NCBI RefSeq assembly: GCF_014203395.1
Contig: NZ_JACHIW010000001.1
Location: 1,860,001-1,924,000, forward strand
Reading direction: 5' to 3'
Length of the DNA: 64,000 bases
Origin: Saccharopolyspora phatthalungensis
GTDB lineage: Bacteria > Actinomycetota > Actinomycetes > Mycobacteriales > Pseudonocardiaceae
Shown here: positions 28,372 through 37,408 of the stretch, in pieces
Numbering within the stretch: the stretch's first letter is position 1
Layout of the letters: every line of letters begins with the position of its first letter
The notes under the pieces: generated by a model
Seen by the model: only the letters and a program-made list of their open reading frames with translations
Told to the model about the DNA's origin: nothing
Databases searched by the model: none
Program-made: the position numbers and the translations under genes

Positions 28372-29403
28372 ATGCGTCTTCGGCTCAGTGTTGCGATCGC
28401 GCTGTTGCTCACCGCGACGGCTTTGCCCGCTGCCAGTGCGGCGGTTTCCCCCGAAACGACAAGCACTCGAATCGCGTTGCGCGACACGCCGCAAGACCGG
28501 GACTTCACCCGAGAAGCGCGCTCCGACAGCGCTTTTGAGCTGGTCGGCATCACCTGGCGCGGGCCCGCCCCGGACAGCATCCAGGTGCGCACCCGAAACG
28601 CCGCCGGCTGGGGGGAATGGACGGAGCTGGAAGCGATCGACTCGGCGCAGGGCAGCGAACCGCTGTGGACCGGGCGAACCTACATCGCCCAGGTGCGGGC
28701 GTTCAGAGCCGGCGCGGACGTGACCGGTGACCTGGACCTCGTCGCGATCAACCCGGGCAGCGCGCCCGCCACGCCACCCCGATCGAGCATTCCCGGCGCA
28801 CCACCGGTCGTCGGGCGCGCGCAATGGGGCGCCGACGAAAACCTGATGACCTGGCCGCCGGAGCCCACCGAAACCAGGGCGATCACGGTGCACCACACCG
28901 CCGGGACCAACGACTACAACTGCCGTCGGTCGGCGGACATCGTGCGGGCGATCTACCGCTACCACGCCGTCGAGCTGAAGTGGGGCGACATCGGCTATCA
29001 CGCGCTGGTCGACAAGTGCGGCACGATTTTCGAGGGGCGGGCCGGCGGGCTGCGCAACGACGTCATCGGCGGCCACGCGCGGGGCTTCAACCACAACACA
29101 TTCGGCGTTGCGATGATGGGCAACTACGACCGCGTCCTGCCTTCCCGCGCCACGATCGAGTCGGTCGCGGAGACCAGCGCATGGAAGCTGGGCACCCGCG
29201 GCGTGCCCGTAGATGGGCACGCCCAGCTGATCGCGGGTCCGGCGAACAACTCGCACTTCCCGGCCGACACGCCGGTGCGGTTGCCGACGATCTTCGGCCA
29301 CCGGGACGTCAGCAAGACGCTCTGCCCCGGCCAACGCGGCTACGAACAGCTCGCCGCGATCCGCGCCCGGGCGGCCACCCTCCAACGCGCCCACCAGCCG
29401 TGA
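28372..29403 (+). CDS. Secreted PGRP-type N-acetylmuramoyl-L-alanine amidase (Rv3811-like)
   Basis: A 343-residue exported protein; the signal peptide MRLRLSVAIALLLTATALPA precedes ASA|A (about 20-24). A beta-rich N-terminal domain (about 45-130) includes AGWGEWTELEA. The amidase_2/PGRP domain (about 145-340) has probable zinc ligands His174 or 175 (ITVHHTAG), His310 (FGHRDVS) and Cys318 (TLCPG). It should cleave the lactyl-alanine bond of peptidoglycan outside the membrane. M. tuberculosis Rv3811 of the same type lies two genes from glf, so position is conserved. Confidence 0.9.
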   Translation: MRLRLSVAIALLLTATALPAASAAVSPETTSTRIALRDTPQDRDFTREARSDSAFELVGITWRGPAPDSIQVRTRNAAGWGEWTELEAIDSAQGSEPLWTGRTYIAQVRAFRAGADVTGDLDLVAINPGSAPATPPRSSIPGAPPVVGRAQWGADENLMTWPPEPTETRAITVHHTAGTNDYNCRRSADIVRAIYRYHAVELKWGDIGYHALVDKCGTIFEGRAGGLRNDVIGGHARGFNHNTFGVAMMGNYDRVLPSRATIESVAETSAWKLGTRGVPVDGHAQLIAGPANNSHFPADTPVRLPTIFGHRDVSKTLCPGQRGYEQLAAIRARAATLQRAHQP

Positions 29404-29419
29404 CGCGCTGGCGTCAGGC

Positions 29420-30232
29420 TCACCACCAGCGGTCCAGGACGTGGGCTACACCGTCGTCGGCGTTGGTGATCGTCACCTCGTCGGCGGCGGCGAGCGCCGC
29501 GCGGTGGGCGTTGCGCATCGCTACCCCGTGGCCCGCCCACTCCAGCATCGAAACGTCGTTGGGCATGTCGCCGAAGGCGATCACGTCCGCCCGGTCCACG
29601 CCCAACTGCTCGGCCACCGCCGCCAGCCCGGTCGCCTTGTCCACCCCCGGCGCGGAAAGCTCGATCAGCCCGGAGCCGGTCGAGTAGGTCAACTGGAGCT
29701 GCGAACCGAGCACCTCGGCGACCACCGCCGCCATCTCCGCGCTGGTCATGTGGTCGTGCAGGACCAGCAGCTTGACCGCCGGCTTGCCGGTCAGCTCGTC
29801 GGTGCCGGCCACCCGGATGTCCGAATTCGGCCACACGCGGCGGAAATCGACCTCGGCGAGGAACTGTTCGTGCGGCCGGTCCCGCGCCCCGTCGGTGGTC
29901 CGCTCCACGGCGAACGCGCAGCCCGGCAATTCGTGCCGTAGCTCGCGCGCCACGTCGTGCAACAGCACGGGATCGATCACGTGGCTGTGCAGCACCCGGT
30001 CGGCGGCCGCGTCGTAGAGCACCGCACCGTTCGCGCACACCGCCACGCCGGCCACGCCCAGACCCTCGACCACCATCGGCATCCAGCGCGGTGGACGCCC
30101 GGTGACCAGGACGAACGGCGTACCCGAGGCCACCACCCGCTGCACCGTCCGCGCGGTGCGCCGGCTCACCCGCTCCATCGGGTCGAGCAGGGTGCCGTCC
30201 ACGTCCGATGCCACCAGGCCAGGTTTGCGCAC
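29420..30232 (-). CDS. Cof-type HAD hydrolase (Rv3813c-like)
   Basis: A 270-residue haloacid-dehalogenase phosphatase of the Cof/type-IIB cap class. Motif I is ASDVDGTLLD, motif II is VTGRPPRW, a Lys lies in GKPAVKLL, and motif IV is FGDMPNDVSMLEWAG. The substrate is unknown; family members hydrolyse small sugar or nucleotide phosphates. The start was set at the GTG of VRKPGLVASD (30232) because the longer frame would run into the promoter of the divergent oxidoreductase. It converges with the amidase gene. Confidence 0.85.
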   Translation of the reverse strand: MRKPGLVASDVDGTLLDPMERVSRRTARTVQRVVASGTPFVLVTGRPPRWMPMVVEGLGVAGVAVCANGAVLYDAAADRVLHSHVIDPVLLHDVARELRHELPGCAFAVERTTDGARDRPHEQFLAEVDFRRVWPNSDIRVAGTDELTGKPAVKLLVLHDHMTSAEMAAVVAEVLGSQLQLTYSTGSGLIELSAPGVDKATGLAAVAEQLGVDRADVIAFGDMPNDVSMLEWAGHGVAMRNAHRAALAAADEVTITNADDGVAHVLDRWW

Positions 30233-30328
30233 CTCGTCATCCTGCCTCGTGCCGACCGTCCCGCCGACGCGATCCCTGCCACGTCTGGCCGTCACCCGAT
30301 CGGGTCGATAAGCGCGGGGTCGGACCAG

Positions 30329-30334
30329 TACGGT
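30329..30334 (+). promoter_or_regulatory. Candidate -10 box of a leaderless gene
   Basis: TACGGT lies 7 nt before the GTG start of the oxidoreductase at 30342 and no ribosome site is present. This fits an actinobacterial leaderless transcript. Similar boxes precede at least seven other starts in the window. Confidence 0.5.
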
Positions 30335-30341
30335 CAACAGC

Positions 30342-31214
30342 GTGCGCGTTGGGATCGTGATACTGCCCGAATACCGATGGTGGGCCGCCGAGCCGCTGTG
30401 GCGAATGGCCGAGGAGTACGGCTTCGCCCACGCCTGGACCTACGACCATCTGGGTTGGCGGTCCCTGGTGGACAAGCCCTGGTTCGATGCGATCCCGACG
30501 CTGACGGCGGCCGCCGCGGTCACCTCGACGATCCGGCTGGGCACGCTGGTCGCGTCGCCGAACTTCCGGCATCCGGCGCATTTCGCGCGCGAACTGACCG
30601 CGCTCGACGACATCTCCGACGGACGGATCACGGTCGGCGTCGGTGCCGGCGGCATCGGATTCGACACGCAAGTCCTGGGTTACGCCGAACTGTCGCCCAG
30701 GCAGCGGGTCGACCGGTTCACCGAGTTCGTCGAGCTGCTCGACCAGATCCTCACCCGCGACGGCACCGAGTACTCCGGCCGGTACTACTCGGCGGTCCAT
30801 GCGCACCGGGCACCCGGCTGCGTTCAGTTGCCCCGGCTACCTTTCGTCGTCGCCGCCAACGGGCCCCGGTCGATGCGGCTGGCGGTCCAGTACGGTCAGG
30901 GCTGGGTGACCACCGGGCACCAGGCCGAGGACCTGGAGGCATGGTGGCGATCGGTCGCCGAATTGTCGCTGCGCTTCGCCGACGTGCTCGCCGAGCAGGG
31001 CCGCGACCCTGCGACGGTCGACAAGTACCTGCAGGTGGACGCGGCACCGGTCTATTCGATGTCCAGTGTGGACAACTTCCGGGACGTGGTGGGCCGGGCC
31101 GCGGAGCTCGGCTTCACCGACGTGATCACGCATTGGCCCCGGGCCGAGGAGCCCTACGCGGGTAAGGAAGCCACCGTCGAGGAGATCGCCTCCGAGGTCC
31201 TCCCGGAACTGTGA
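30342..31214 (+). CDS. LLM-class (F420-dependent-type) flavin oxidoreductase
   Basis: A 290-residue luciferase-like monooxygenase fold protein. It begins RVGIVILPEYRWWAAEPLWR, then GFAHAWTYDHLGWRSL, IRLGTLVASPNFRHPA, and DDISDGRITVGVGAGGIGFD, the segment that shapes the F420/flavin site. FVVAANGPRSMRLAVQYGQGW is the C-terminal family motif. The substrate is unknown. Promoter box at 30329-30334; divergent from the HAD gene. Confidence 0.86.
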   Translation: MRVGIVILPEYRWWAAEPLWRMAEEYGFAHAWTYDHLGWRSLVDKPWFDAIPTLTAAAAVTSTIRLGTLVASPNFRHPAHFARELTALDDISDGRITVGVGAGGIGFDTQVLGYAELSPRQRVDRFTEFVELLDQILTRDGTEYSGRYYSAVHAHRAPGCVQLPRLPFVVAANGPRSMRLAVQYGQGWVTTGHQAEDLEAWWRSVAELSLRFADVLAEQGRDPATVDKYLQVDAAPVYSMSSVDNFRDVVGRAAELGFTDVITHWPRAEEPYAGKEATVEEIASEVLPEL

Positions 31215-31255
31215 TCGACCGGTTCGGGATGCACAGCACCGCGCATCGGGAACGA

Positions 31256-31861
31256 TCAAGCCGTACCGAGGTCACCGCGGGGCGATGCCGGCAGCGTCGC
31301 CCCGACTGCCAGCAGCTCGGCAGGTTCTTCGCCTAACGCCGAGAGCCGGTGCGGCACCCGGGCGCTGAAGCTCACGCTGTCCCCGGCGCTCAAGGTCGTC
31401 GCCCCCTGGTCGAACTCGACGTGCAGCTGCCCGCTGAGCACGTACAGCCAGTCATGCCCCTCGTGCTGAACCGGTCGCACGCCGTCGCCGGTCGGCGAAA
31501 TCCGGTAGCGGGCGGCATAGAGGCCGGGAACCACGGCGCGCGGGGTCAGCACCTGCAGCGCCATCCCCTCGGTGTCGACCGTCGGTACCTCGTTGCCGCG
31601 CAACACCGTCACGGCCGGCCCAGGCTTGGTGTCGGTGAGTAGTTCCGACAGCTCAACGTCCAGCGCTGTGGCCAGTCGGGCCAATACGGCCAAGGACGGC
31701 GTCGTGTCACCGTGTTCCACGTTCACCAGGTGCGTGACGTCGAGCGCGGCCTGCTCGGCCAACTCGGCCTGGTCCAGTCCGCGCGCGCCCCGCAACCGGC
31801 GAATCCGATCGCCGAGACCGGCCAGTGCGAGGGCCTGCTCATCGCCAGGTGCTTCCGACAC
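31256..31861 (-). CDS. XRE-cupin transcriptional regulator
   Basis: A 201-residue regulator with an N-terminal helix-turn-helix (about 18-75: LGDRIRRLRGARGLDQAELA, then VNVEHGDTTPSLAVLARL) and a C-terminal cupin_2 domain (about 125-195: HEGHDWLYVLSGQLHVEF, LSAGDSVSFSARVPHRL). Such proteins sense a small ligand in the cupin barrel and usually regulate neighbouring metabolic genes. The GTG at 31861 is preceded by GTGGGAG. It diverges from the HhH protein gene, so that gene or itself may be the target. Confidence 0.86.
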   Translation of the reverse strand: MSEAPGDEQALALAGLGDRIRRLRGARGLDQAELAEQAALDVTHLVNVEHGDTTPSLAVLARLATALDVELSELLTDTKPGPAVTVLRGNEVPTVDTEGMALQVLTPRAVVPGLYAARYRISPTGDGVRPVQHEGHDWLYVLSGQLHVEFDQGATTLSAGDSVSFSARVPHRLSALGEEPAELLAVGATLPASPRGDLGTA

Positions 31862-31954
31862 GCTCCCACCATAAATCCGGTGTCGAGCCCTCGCCGCGAG
31901 CACAGGTGTGCCCGCCGGATCCGCCGGGTAGGCCCGCTGCAGGAGGTGGTGACG

Positions 31955-32590
31955 ATGTCGGCGAAGAACATCGTGCAATACCTGCTGGACGAGGCGGGCA
32001 CCACCCACGCCGAGCAGGCCGGGATCTCGTTGACGAACAAACCCGCCCCGCTGTACCGGTTGCTGGTGCTGGCCGTGTTGATGTCCACCCGGATCAAGGC
32101 GGAGCTCGCGGTCTCGGCCGCGCGCGAGCTCGCCGAGTTCGGGACGCCGCAGAAGATGTGCGACGCGACCTGGCAGCAGCGGGTCGAAGCGCTCGATCGC
32201 GGGCACTACGTGCGGTACGACGAAAGCACTTCCACGGCGCTCGGCAAGGGCGCGCGGGCGCTGCTCGACGAGTACCACGGCGACCTCCGGCGGTTGCGGG
32301 CGAAGGCCGACGGGGACATCGACGTGCTGCGGGACAAACTCACCGCGCTGCCCCGGCTCGGCCCGGCCGGCGCGGACATCTTCTGCCGCGAGGTTCAGTT
32401 GGTCTGGCCCGAACTCCGCCCGTTCTTCGACAAGAAGGCGTTGGCGGGAGCGGAGAAGCTCGGCCTGCCCACCGCCCCGCACCGGCTCGCGGACCTCGTC
32501 GAGGGTCCCGACCTCGCCCGGCTGGCTGCCGCCCTGGTCCGCGCCACCCTCGACCGGGGCCTCGCCGCCGAAATCACCAAGGCCGCCTGA
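31955..32590 (+). CDS. Endonuclease III-like HhH protein
   Basis: A 211-residue protein resembling the helix-hairpin-helix DNA glycosylase fold. LTALPRLGPAGADIFCREVQ is the hairpin region, followed by LRPFFDKKALAGAEKLGLP where a glycosylase would carry its catalytic Asp. No C-terminal Cys4 iron-sulfur loop is present and only two cysteines occur, so it is not a standard Nth. A DNA-binding or repair-accessory role is inferred. The ATG follows a near-perfect AGGAGGTGG ribosome site, suggesting strong translation. Confidence 0.75.
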   Translation: MSAKNIVQYLLDEAGTTHAEQAGISLTNKPAPLYRLLVLAVLMSTRIKAELAVSAARELAEFGTPQKMCDATWQQRVEALDRGHYVRYDESTSTALGKGARALLDEYHGDLRRLRAKADGDIDVLRDKLTALPRLGPAGADIFCREVQLVWPELRPFFDKKALAGAEKLGLPTAPHRLADLVEGPDLARLAAALVRATLDRGLAAEITKAA

Positions 32591-32624
32591 ACCGCCTCGG
32601 CGGGTTCCGCCTCGTCAGGTCGCC

Positions 32625-32664
32625 GCCCGGGAGCACTTCGAGGTGCCGCGAACCGCTCCCGGGC
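32625..32664. terminator. Hairpin between converging HhH and serS genes
   Basis: A perfect 10-bp stem GCCCGGGAGC (32625-32634) with 32655-32664 and a 20-nt loop, located between two convergent stops (32590 and 32681). No T tract on either strand. Confidence 0.55.
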
Positions 32665-32680
32665 GTTCACCCGGTGAACG

Positions 32681-33943
32681 TCACTTGGGTTCGAGGACTT
32701 CCCGGCCGCCGAGGAACGGGCGCAACGCCTCCGGCACCCGCACCGAGCCGTCCGGCTGCTGGTGGTTCTCCAGGATCGCGACGATCCAGCGGGTAGTGGC
32801 CAGCGTGCCGTTGAGCGTGGCCGCGGTTTGCGGGCGCCCATCCTCGTCGCGGTAGCGGATGTTCAACCGCCGGGCCTGGAACGTGGTGCAGTTTGACGTC
32901 GAGGTCAGCTCGCGATAGGTCTGCTGGCTCGGCACCCACGCCTCGCAGTCGAACTTGCGGGCCGCGCTCGCGCCGAGATCCCCGGCCGCCGTGTCGATCA
33001 CCCGGTAGGGCACCTCGATCTTGGCGAGCATCTCCTCTTCCCAGCCCAGCAGCCGCTGGTGCTCGTCGCGTGCCTCGTCATCCCGGCAGTAGACGAACAT
33101 CTCAAGCTTGTTGAACTGGTGCACCCGGATGATGCCGCGGGTGTCCTTGCCGTAAGAACCGGCTTCCCGGCGGAAGCACGTCGACCAGCCCGCGTAGCGC
33201 AGCGGCCCCGCCGAGAAGTCCACGATCTCGCCGGCGTGGTAGCCGGCCAGCGGAACCTCTGAGGTGCCGACCAGGTAGAGGTCGTCATCCTCCAGCCGGT
33301 ACACCTCGGTGGCGTGCGCGCCGAGGAATCCGGTGCCGTCCATGATCTCCGGGCGGACCAGCACCGGCGGCACGACGAGGGTGAAACCGGCGGCGGTGGC
33401 CTGGGCGGCGGCCATGTTCAGCAGCGCCAGCTCCAGCTGCGCGCCGACGCCGGTCAGGAAGTAGAAGCGGGCACCGGAAACCTTCGCGCCGCGCTCCATG
33501 TCGAAGGCGCCGAGCGCGATGCCCAGTTCCAAGTGGTCCTTGATCTCAAAGTCGAACTCCGGCGGGACCCCGACGTGCTTGAGCACGGCGTAGTCGTCCT
33601 CGCCGCCCGGCGGCACGTCGGGCTCGACGATGTTGGAGACGGCCTTCTGCGACCGCAGCAGCTCGTCCTCGGCCGCCGACTGCTCCGCCTCGGCGTCCTT
33701 GACCTGCGCGGCGAGCTCCTTTGCCTGGGTCAGCAGGGCTTCCCGCTCCTCGCCCTTGGCCTTGCCGACCTGCTTGCCGAGTTGCTTGTGCTCCGCGCGC
33801 AGGTTGTCCGCCCGGGACACCGCGGACCTGCGACGCTCGGCGGCGGACAGCAGCGCGTCCACCAGGGACGCGTCTTCTCCTCGCGCGCGCTGCGAAGCGC
33901 GCACCGCTTCCGGATCATCGCGTAGCGTCTTCAGGTCGATCAC
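32681..33943 (-). CDS. serS: Seryl-tRNA synthetase
   Basis: Class II aminoacyl-tRNA synthetase charging tRNA-Ser and tRNA-Sec; 420 residues, normal length. The N-terminal coiled-coil arm (about 30-105) is rich in Lys, Glu and Ala. The core has motif 2 [20 protein letters not shown] with QFNKLEMF, and motif 3 [23 protein letters not shown] start with a TACGCT box (33952-33957) 8 nt upstream, suggesting a leaderless message. M. tuberculosis serS (Rv3834c) has the same neighbours to its right. Confidence 0.97.
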   Translation of the reverse strand: MIDLKTLRDDPEAVRASQRARGEDASLVDALLSAAERRRSAVSRADNLRAEHKQLGKQVGKAKGEEREALLTQAKELAAQVKDAEAEQSAAEDELLRSQKAVSNIVEPDVPPGGEDDYAVLKHVGVPPEFDFEIKDHLELGIALGAFDMERGAKVSGARFYFLTGVGAQLELALLNMAAAQATAAGFTLVVPPVLVRPEIMDGTGFLGAHATEVYRLEDDDLYLVGTSEVPLAGYHAGEIVDFSAGPLRYAGWSTCFRREAGSYGKDTRGIIRVHQFNKLEMFVYCRDDEARDEHQRLLGWEEEMLAKIEVPYRVIDTAAGDLGASAARKFDCEAWVPSQQTYRELTSTSNCTTFQARRLNIRYRDEDGRPQTAATLNGTLATTRWIVAILENHQQPDGSVRVPEALRPFLGGREVLEPK

Positions 33944-34003
33944 AGCTGGTCAGCGTAGCTCGCGCCATCGACGTGCCCACCCGCAGGGTGGGCCAGCGGC
34001 CCC

Positions 34004-35173
34004 TCAGGAGATGGCGGGGATGCGGTGCGGGACGAAGGCAGCGCCGTCGTCGGTGATCAGGCCCGCCGTCTCGCGGATGCCGAGGCCCGCCGAGGAATCG
34101 CCGACCACCCAGGCACCGAGCGCCGGGCGCATGCCATCGAATTCGGGCAGCGGGTCAAACGCCTGGTAGACGTAGCCCTCCTCGCCGTACACGCCGCCGG
34201 TCTCGGTCTCCCAACCCGGGGCGACGATCGCGATGTTGTTGCCCTCCCGCCCCAACCGGGGCTTGCGCACGTACTCGGTGAGCAGGCCGGGCTGGTCGAG
34301 GAACGTCGGCAGCAGATTCGGGTGCCCGGGATGCATCTCCCACAGGACCGCCAGCAGCGCCTTGTTGGACAGCAGCATCTTCCACAGCGGTTCGACCCAT
34401 TGCGTGGCCGGCAGGGTCTTGACGGCGTGCTTGCCGAAGTCGTCGTCGACCATCCACTCCCAGGGATAGATCTTGACCACCGAGTTCATCGGCGCTTCTT
34501 CCAGATCGACGAAGCGCTCCAGCAGGCCGTCCCAGCCGATCTCCTCGATGGGTAGGCCGACGGTGTCCAGCCCCGCCTCCGCCGCCGTCTCCTGCAGGTA
34601 GGCCGCGGTGAGGTTGTCCTCGCCGGTGACGTCCGCGGACGACCAGGTGAAGTGCACCTCGTTGGTGGCCAGCTGCTCGCTGATCTCGCCCCAGCGCGCG
34701 ACGAGCTGCTCGTGGATGGAATTCCACTGGTCGTCGCCCTCGTGGCACTCGGTCAGCCAGTGCCACTGCACGACCGCCGCCTCCAGCAGCGAGGTCGGGG
34801 TGTCGGCGTTGTACTCCAGCAGCTTCGCCGGGCCGCTGCCGTCGTAGCGCAGGTCGAACCGGCCGTACAGGTGCGGGTCGTGCCGCCTCCAGGATTCGGC
34901 GATGTGCGGCCAGACCCACTCCGCGATGCCGAAGTCCTTGTAGCGCTCGGTGGTGACGACGTGATCGACGGCGTCCAGGCACATCGATTGCAGCAACTCG
35001 ACGTCGGCCTCCAGCGACAGCACCTCGTCGAGGCTGAACTCGTAGTGCACGCCCTCATCCCAGTAGGGCCGCGCCGTGCCATCCGCCGCACGCGCGGGCG
35101 TGCCGAAGACGAGCCCGAGCTCCTCGACCTTGGCCTGCCAGTCCGGTCGTCGCGCTGAAGTCCTGCGCCGCAC
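34004..35173 (-). CDS. Glutathionylspermidine-synthase-like ATP-grasp protein
   Basis: A 389-residue protein of the GSP_synth family (YgiC/YjfC type): an ATP-grasp amide ligase without the N-terminal amidase domain of true E. coli Gss. Recognisable parts are RFDLRYDGSGPAKLLEYNAD, SVVKIYPWEWMVDDDFGK, YVRKPRLGREGNNI and a Gly-rich GGVYGEEGYVYQAF. Actinomycetes normally lack glutathione, so the real substrates are unknown. It sits 3 bp after the membrane partner gene below, which matches the E. coli ygiB-ygiC pairing. GTG start with GGGAG. Confidence 0.88.
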   Translation of the reverse strand: MRRRTSARRPDWQAKVEELGLVFGTPARAADGTARPYWDEGVHYEFSLDEVLSLEADVELLQSMCLDAVDHVVTTERYKDFGIAEWVWPHIAESWRRHDPHLYGRFDLRYDGSGPAKLLEYNADTPTSLLEAAVVQWHWLTECHEGDDQWNSIHEQLVARWGEISEQLATNEVHFTWSSADVTGEDNLTAAYLQETAAEAGLDTVGLPIEEIGWDGLLERFVDLEEAPMNSVVKIYPWEWMVDDDFGKHAVKTLPATQWVEPLWKMLLSNKALLAVLWEMHPGHPNLLPTFLDQPGLLTEYVRKPRLGREGNNIAIVAPGWETETGGVYGEEGYVYQAFDPLPEFDGMRPALGAWVVGDSSAGLGIRETAGLITDDGAAFVPHRIPAIS

Positions 35174-35176
35174 TCG

Positions 35177-35875
35177 TCAGCTCCCGCCGCTGCCGCTCTT
35201 GCTGTTGATGCCGAACCCACCGCGCTGGATGGTGGAGCCGGTCTTGCTCTTGATCGTCGAGTCGGACGGCTTGGCGAAGGTCGACCCCGTCGCCGGCGAA
35301 CCGACCGCAGGCGCCGGTGAGCCCGGCGCGGTGTAGGCGTAGCGGTACTGGGGCACCGGGGGGCCGCCGAGGAACAGCGGCATGAAGACGAAACCGCTGC
35401 CGTGGTCGATGTATCCGCCGTGCGACCTGACGTAGTTCTCGTCGCAGTTCTGGTCGTTCGCCGCGACCGGTTGGCCGCCCTGATCGGACGCGCAATACTG
35501 CGTGACCGCGTTGGCCTCGTTGCTGATCTCTGACGCGCTGTACATCGCGGCGACCAGCGCGACGACGCCGACTGTCGCGCCGCCGCCGATCATGATGCGG
35601 CGCCGCTTCTGCGTCTTGCGCGCTGCGGCTTCGAGCTCGGCCTGGTGCTGTTCGTCGCGGCGCTTCTCGGCGGCGATGCGGGCGCGCTGCTCCGCTAGGG
35701 TCGGCTCCCGCGGCGTCGTGTGCTCGGGATCCTGGTACCGGATCCGGCCGCGGCCCTCCTCTGCCGCCGGTTCGGGCTGCGTCGGTTGGGCTGCTTGCTC
35801 CGGGGTGCCTTGCGGGGTCCCCTCGTCCCGCTGCGGCCGGTCGTCGTGTGCCACTGGCTTGCCATCTTCCGTCAT
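35177..35875 (-). CDS. Membrane-anchored partner of the ATP-grasp protein
   Basis: A 232-residue protein with a long charged, Gln/Glu/Pro-rich cytoplasmic N-terminus (about 1-95), one transmembrane helix (GGGATVGVVALVAAMYSA, about 105-122) and an outer domain with Cys pairs (YCASDQGG, QNCDENY). The C-terminus is Gly/Ser-rich (FGINSKSGSGGS). The position and general layout resemble DUF1190 (YgiB/YjfM), encoded beside ygiC/yjfC in enterobacteria; sequence identity could not be tested. Start ATG at 35875 follows GGGAGTGGGG. Confidence 0.65.
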   Translation of the reverse strand: MTEDGKPVAHDDRPQRDEGTPQGTPEQAAQPTQPEPAAEEGRGRIRYQDPEHTTPREPTLAEQRARIAAEKRRDEQHQAELEAAARKTQKRRRIMIGGGATVGVVALVAAMYSASEISNEANAVTQYCASDQGGQPVAANDQNCDENYVRSHGGYIDHGSGFVFMPLFLGGPPVPQYRYAYTAPGSPAPAVGSPATGSTFAKPSDSTIKSKTGSTIQRGGFGINSKSGSGGS

Positions 35876-35992
35876 TGCCCCACTCCCGGACGCAACAGTA
35901 CCTACCAGGGCGACGTGCCCGGCAACGAATCGGTTCCGAAGTCCGTCGAGGGCACCGCGCAAAGCCGTTCCCGGCGAGGCATCATGTGATCG

Positions 35993-36994
35993 ATGGCAGC
36001 GCCCTTACCACCTCCCAGCCCACGCCGGGGCAAGCCCAACACCCGGCTCGTGATGATTTCGGCTGCCATCGGCGCCCTGCTGATCCTGGTGATCAGCGCA
36101 GCGCTGAACTGGCCGACCGGCGGCGAGTCCGGGGTCGGCGGGCCCGGCCGGATCGGTTCGGCCCCGGCGCCGAAGGTGGTGTTCGAGGCCGCCGCGGGCG
36201 ACTGCCTGAACTGGACCGAACCCGACGCCGCCGACATCAGCAAGGTCACCTGTGCCGAACCGCACCTCTTCGAGGTCACCGGCACCGCGGATCTGCGCGG
36301 CGAGTTCGGCGACAAGGCACCGTTCCCGAACACCGGGCAGTGGCAGCAGGTCAAGCAGCAACGCTGCATCGACGTGTCGAAGCAATTCCTGTCCGGCCGG
36401 TTCGATCCGCACGGCCGGTTCAGCGTGGGCGCGTTCACCCCGAGCGAGGAGGGCTGGGCCAACAGCGACCGGACGCTGCACTGCGGGCTCCAGCAGCCGG
36501 GACCGTCCGGCAAGCTTTACCCGATCACCGGCAACGCCGCCCGGATGGACCAGTCCAATGTCTACCCGGTCGGCCGCTGCCTGGGCATCAACGGCACGGC
36601 GGTGTGGGACCCGGTGGACTGCGCCCGGCCGCACGCGGTGGAGATCACCGGCCTGGTCAACCTCGGCGAGCAGTTCCCCGGCGGCTATCCGGCGGAAGGC
36701 GATCAGGATGGTTTCCTGGCGACCAGGTGCGCCGAACTGACCGCGGCATACGCCGGTGGCCCGACCACCGCCAAGGACAAGGGCCTGGTCACCTACTGGG
36801 ACACGCTGGCGCAGGAGAGCTGGGACGCCGGTTCGCTGCAGGTCAACTGCAAGGTCAGCGCTCAGCTTCCGGACGGCAGCGGGCTCGCGCCCGTGACGGG
36901 CAGTGTCAAGGGGGAGGTGCAGATCGGCAGGGCGCCCGCGCCGCAGAACACCGTCCCGATCGAGCCGGGCGTGCCCGCGACCGAACCCCGCTGA
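35993..36994 (+). CDS. Septum-formation-family membrane protein (Rv3835-like)
   Basis: A 333-residue protein with an N-terminal transmembrane helix (LVMISAAIGALLILVISAAL, about 19-38). Two related outer domains each open with a GDCLNW.../GRCLGIN... strand and a Cys-Ala-Pro/Arg-Pro-His-x-x-Glu motif (CAEPHLFEVTG; CARPHAVEITG), the septum_form (PF13845-like) pattern. The cysteines probably form disulfides outside the cell. The exact role is unknown. M. tuberculosis has the same protein just right of serS. Confidence 0.8.
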   Translation: MAAPLPPPSPRRGKPNTRLVMISAAIGALLILVISAALNWPTGGESGVGGPGRIGSAPAPKVVFEAAAGDCLNWTEPDAADISKVTCAEPHLFEVTGTADLRGEFGDKAPFPNTGQWQQVKQQRCIDVSKQFLSGRFDPHGRFSVGAFTPSEEGWANSDRTLHCGLQQPGPSGKLYPITGNAARMDQSNVYPVGRCLGINGTAVWDPVDCARPHAVEITGLVNLGEQFPGGYPAEGDQDGFLATRCAELTAAYAGGPTTAKDKGLVTYWDTLAQESWDAGSLQVNCKVSAQLPDGSGLAPVTGSVKGEVQIGRAPAPQNTVPIEPGVPATEPR

Positions 36995-37018
36995 CGCCGG
37001 GTGCGGTAGAACGGGTTT

Positions 37019-37369
37019 ATGCCGGTGGAGATGTCCCGTGCCCGGTTCGAGGAGCTCGTGGCCGACGCCCTCGATCTGCTGCCCGCTGAGTTCGCGGCCG
37101 CGATGAACAACGTGGTGGTGCTGGTCGAGGACACCAATCCGGAGGACCCGTCGCTGCTCGGGTTGTACGAGGGAATCGCGTTGACCGAGCGGGACAGCAC
37201 CTACAGCGGGGTGCTACCCGACCGCATCACGATCTACCGCGAGCCGCTGCTGGACATGTGCGCGGACGAAGCCGAGGTGGTCGACGAAGTGGCCGTGACC
37301 GTGGTGCACGAGATCGCCCACCACTTCGGCATCGACGACGAGAAGCTGCACGCCCTGGGCTGGGGCTGA
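37019..37369 (+). CDS. Zincin-like metallopeptidase family protein (Rv3836-like)
   Basis: A 116-residue protein with the metalloprotease signature VVHEIAHHFGID (HExxHxxGxxD) at about 97-108, the whole length of the minimal zincin_1 family. The substrate is unknown; its small size and lack of a signal suggest a cytoplasmic role. It follows the Rv3835-like gene at 24 bp. TAGAAC lies 6 nt before the ATG, a weak leaderless-type box. Confidence 0.85.
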   Translation: MPVEMSRARFEELVADALDLLPAEFAAAMNNVVVLVEDTNPEDPSLLGLYEGIALTERDSTYSGVLPDRITIYREPLLDMCADEAEVVDEVAVTVVHEIAHHFGIDDEKLHALGWG

Positions 37370-37371
37370 CA

Positions 37372-37394
37372 GCGATTTCAATAATGGAAATCGC
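37372..37394. terminator. Hairpin between converging genes, same motif as 2187-2232
   Basis: GCGATTTC (37372-37379) pairs with GAAATCGC (37387-37394) across a 7-nt AT-rich loop. It lies 3 bp after the metallopeptidase stop and 15 bp from the phosphatase stop. The sequence GCGATTTCAAT...ATGGAAA is shared with the palindrome behind dprE2. Confidence 0.65.
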
Positions 37395-37408
37395 CGCAGG
37401 GCGCCGGG

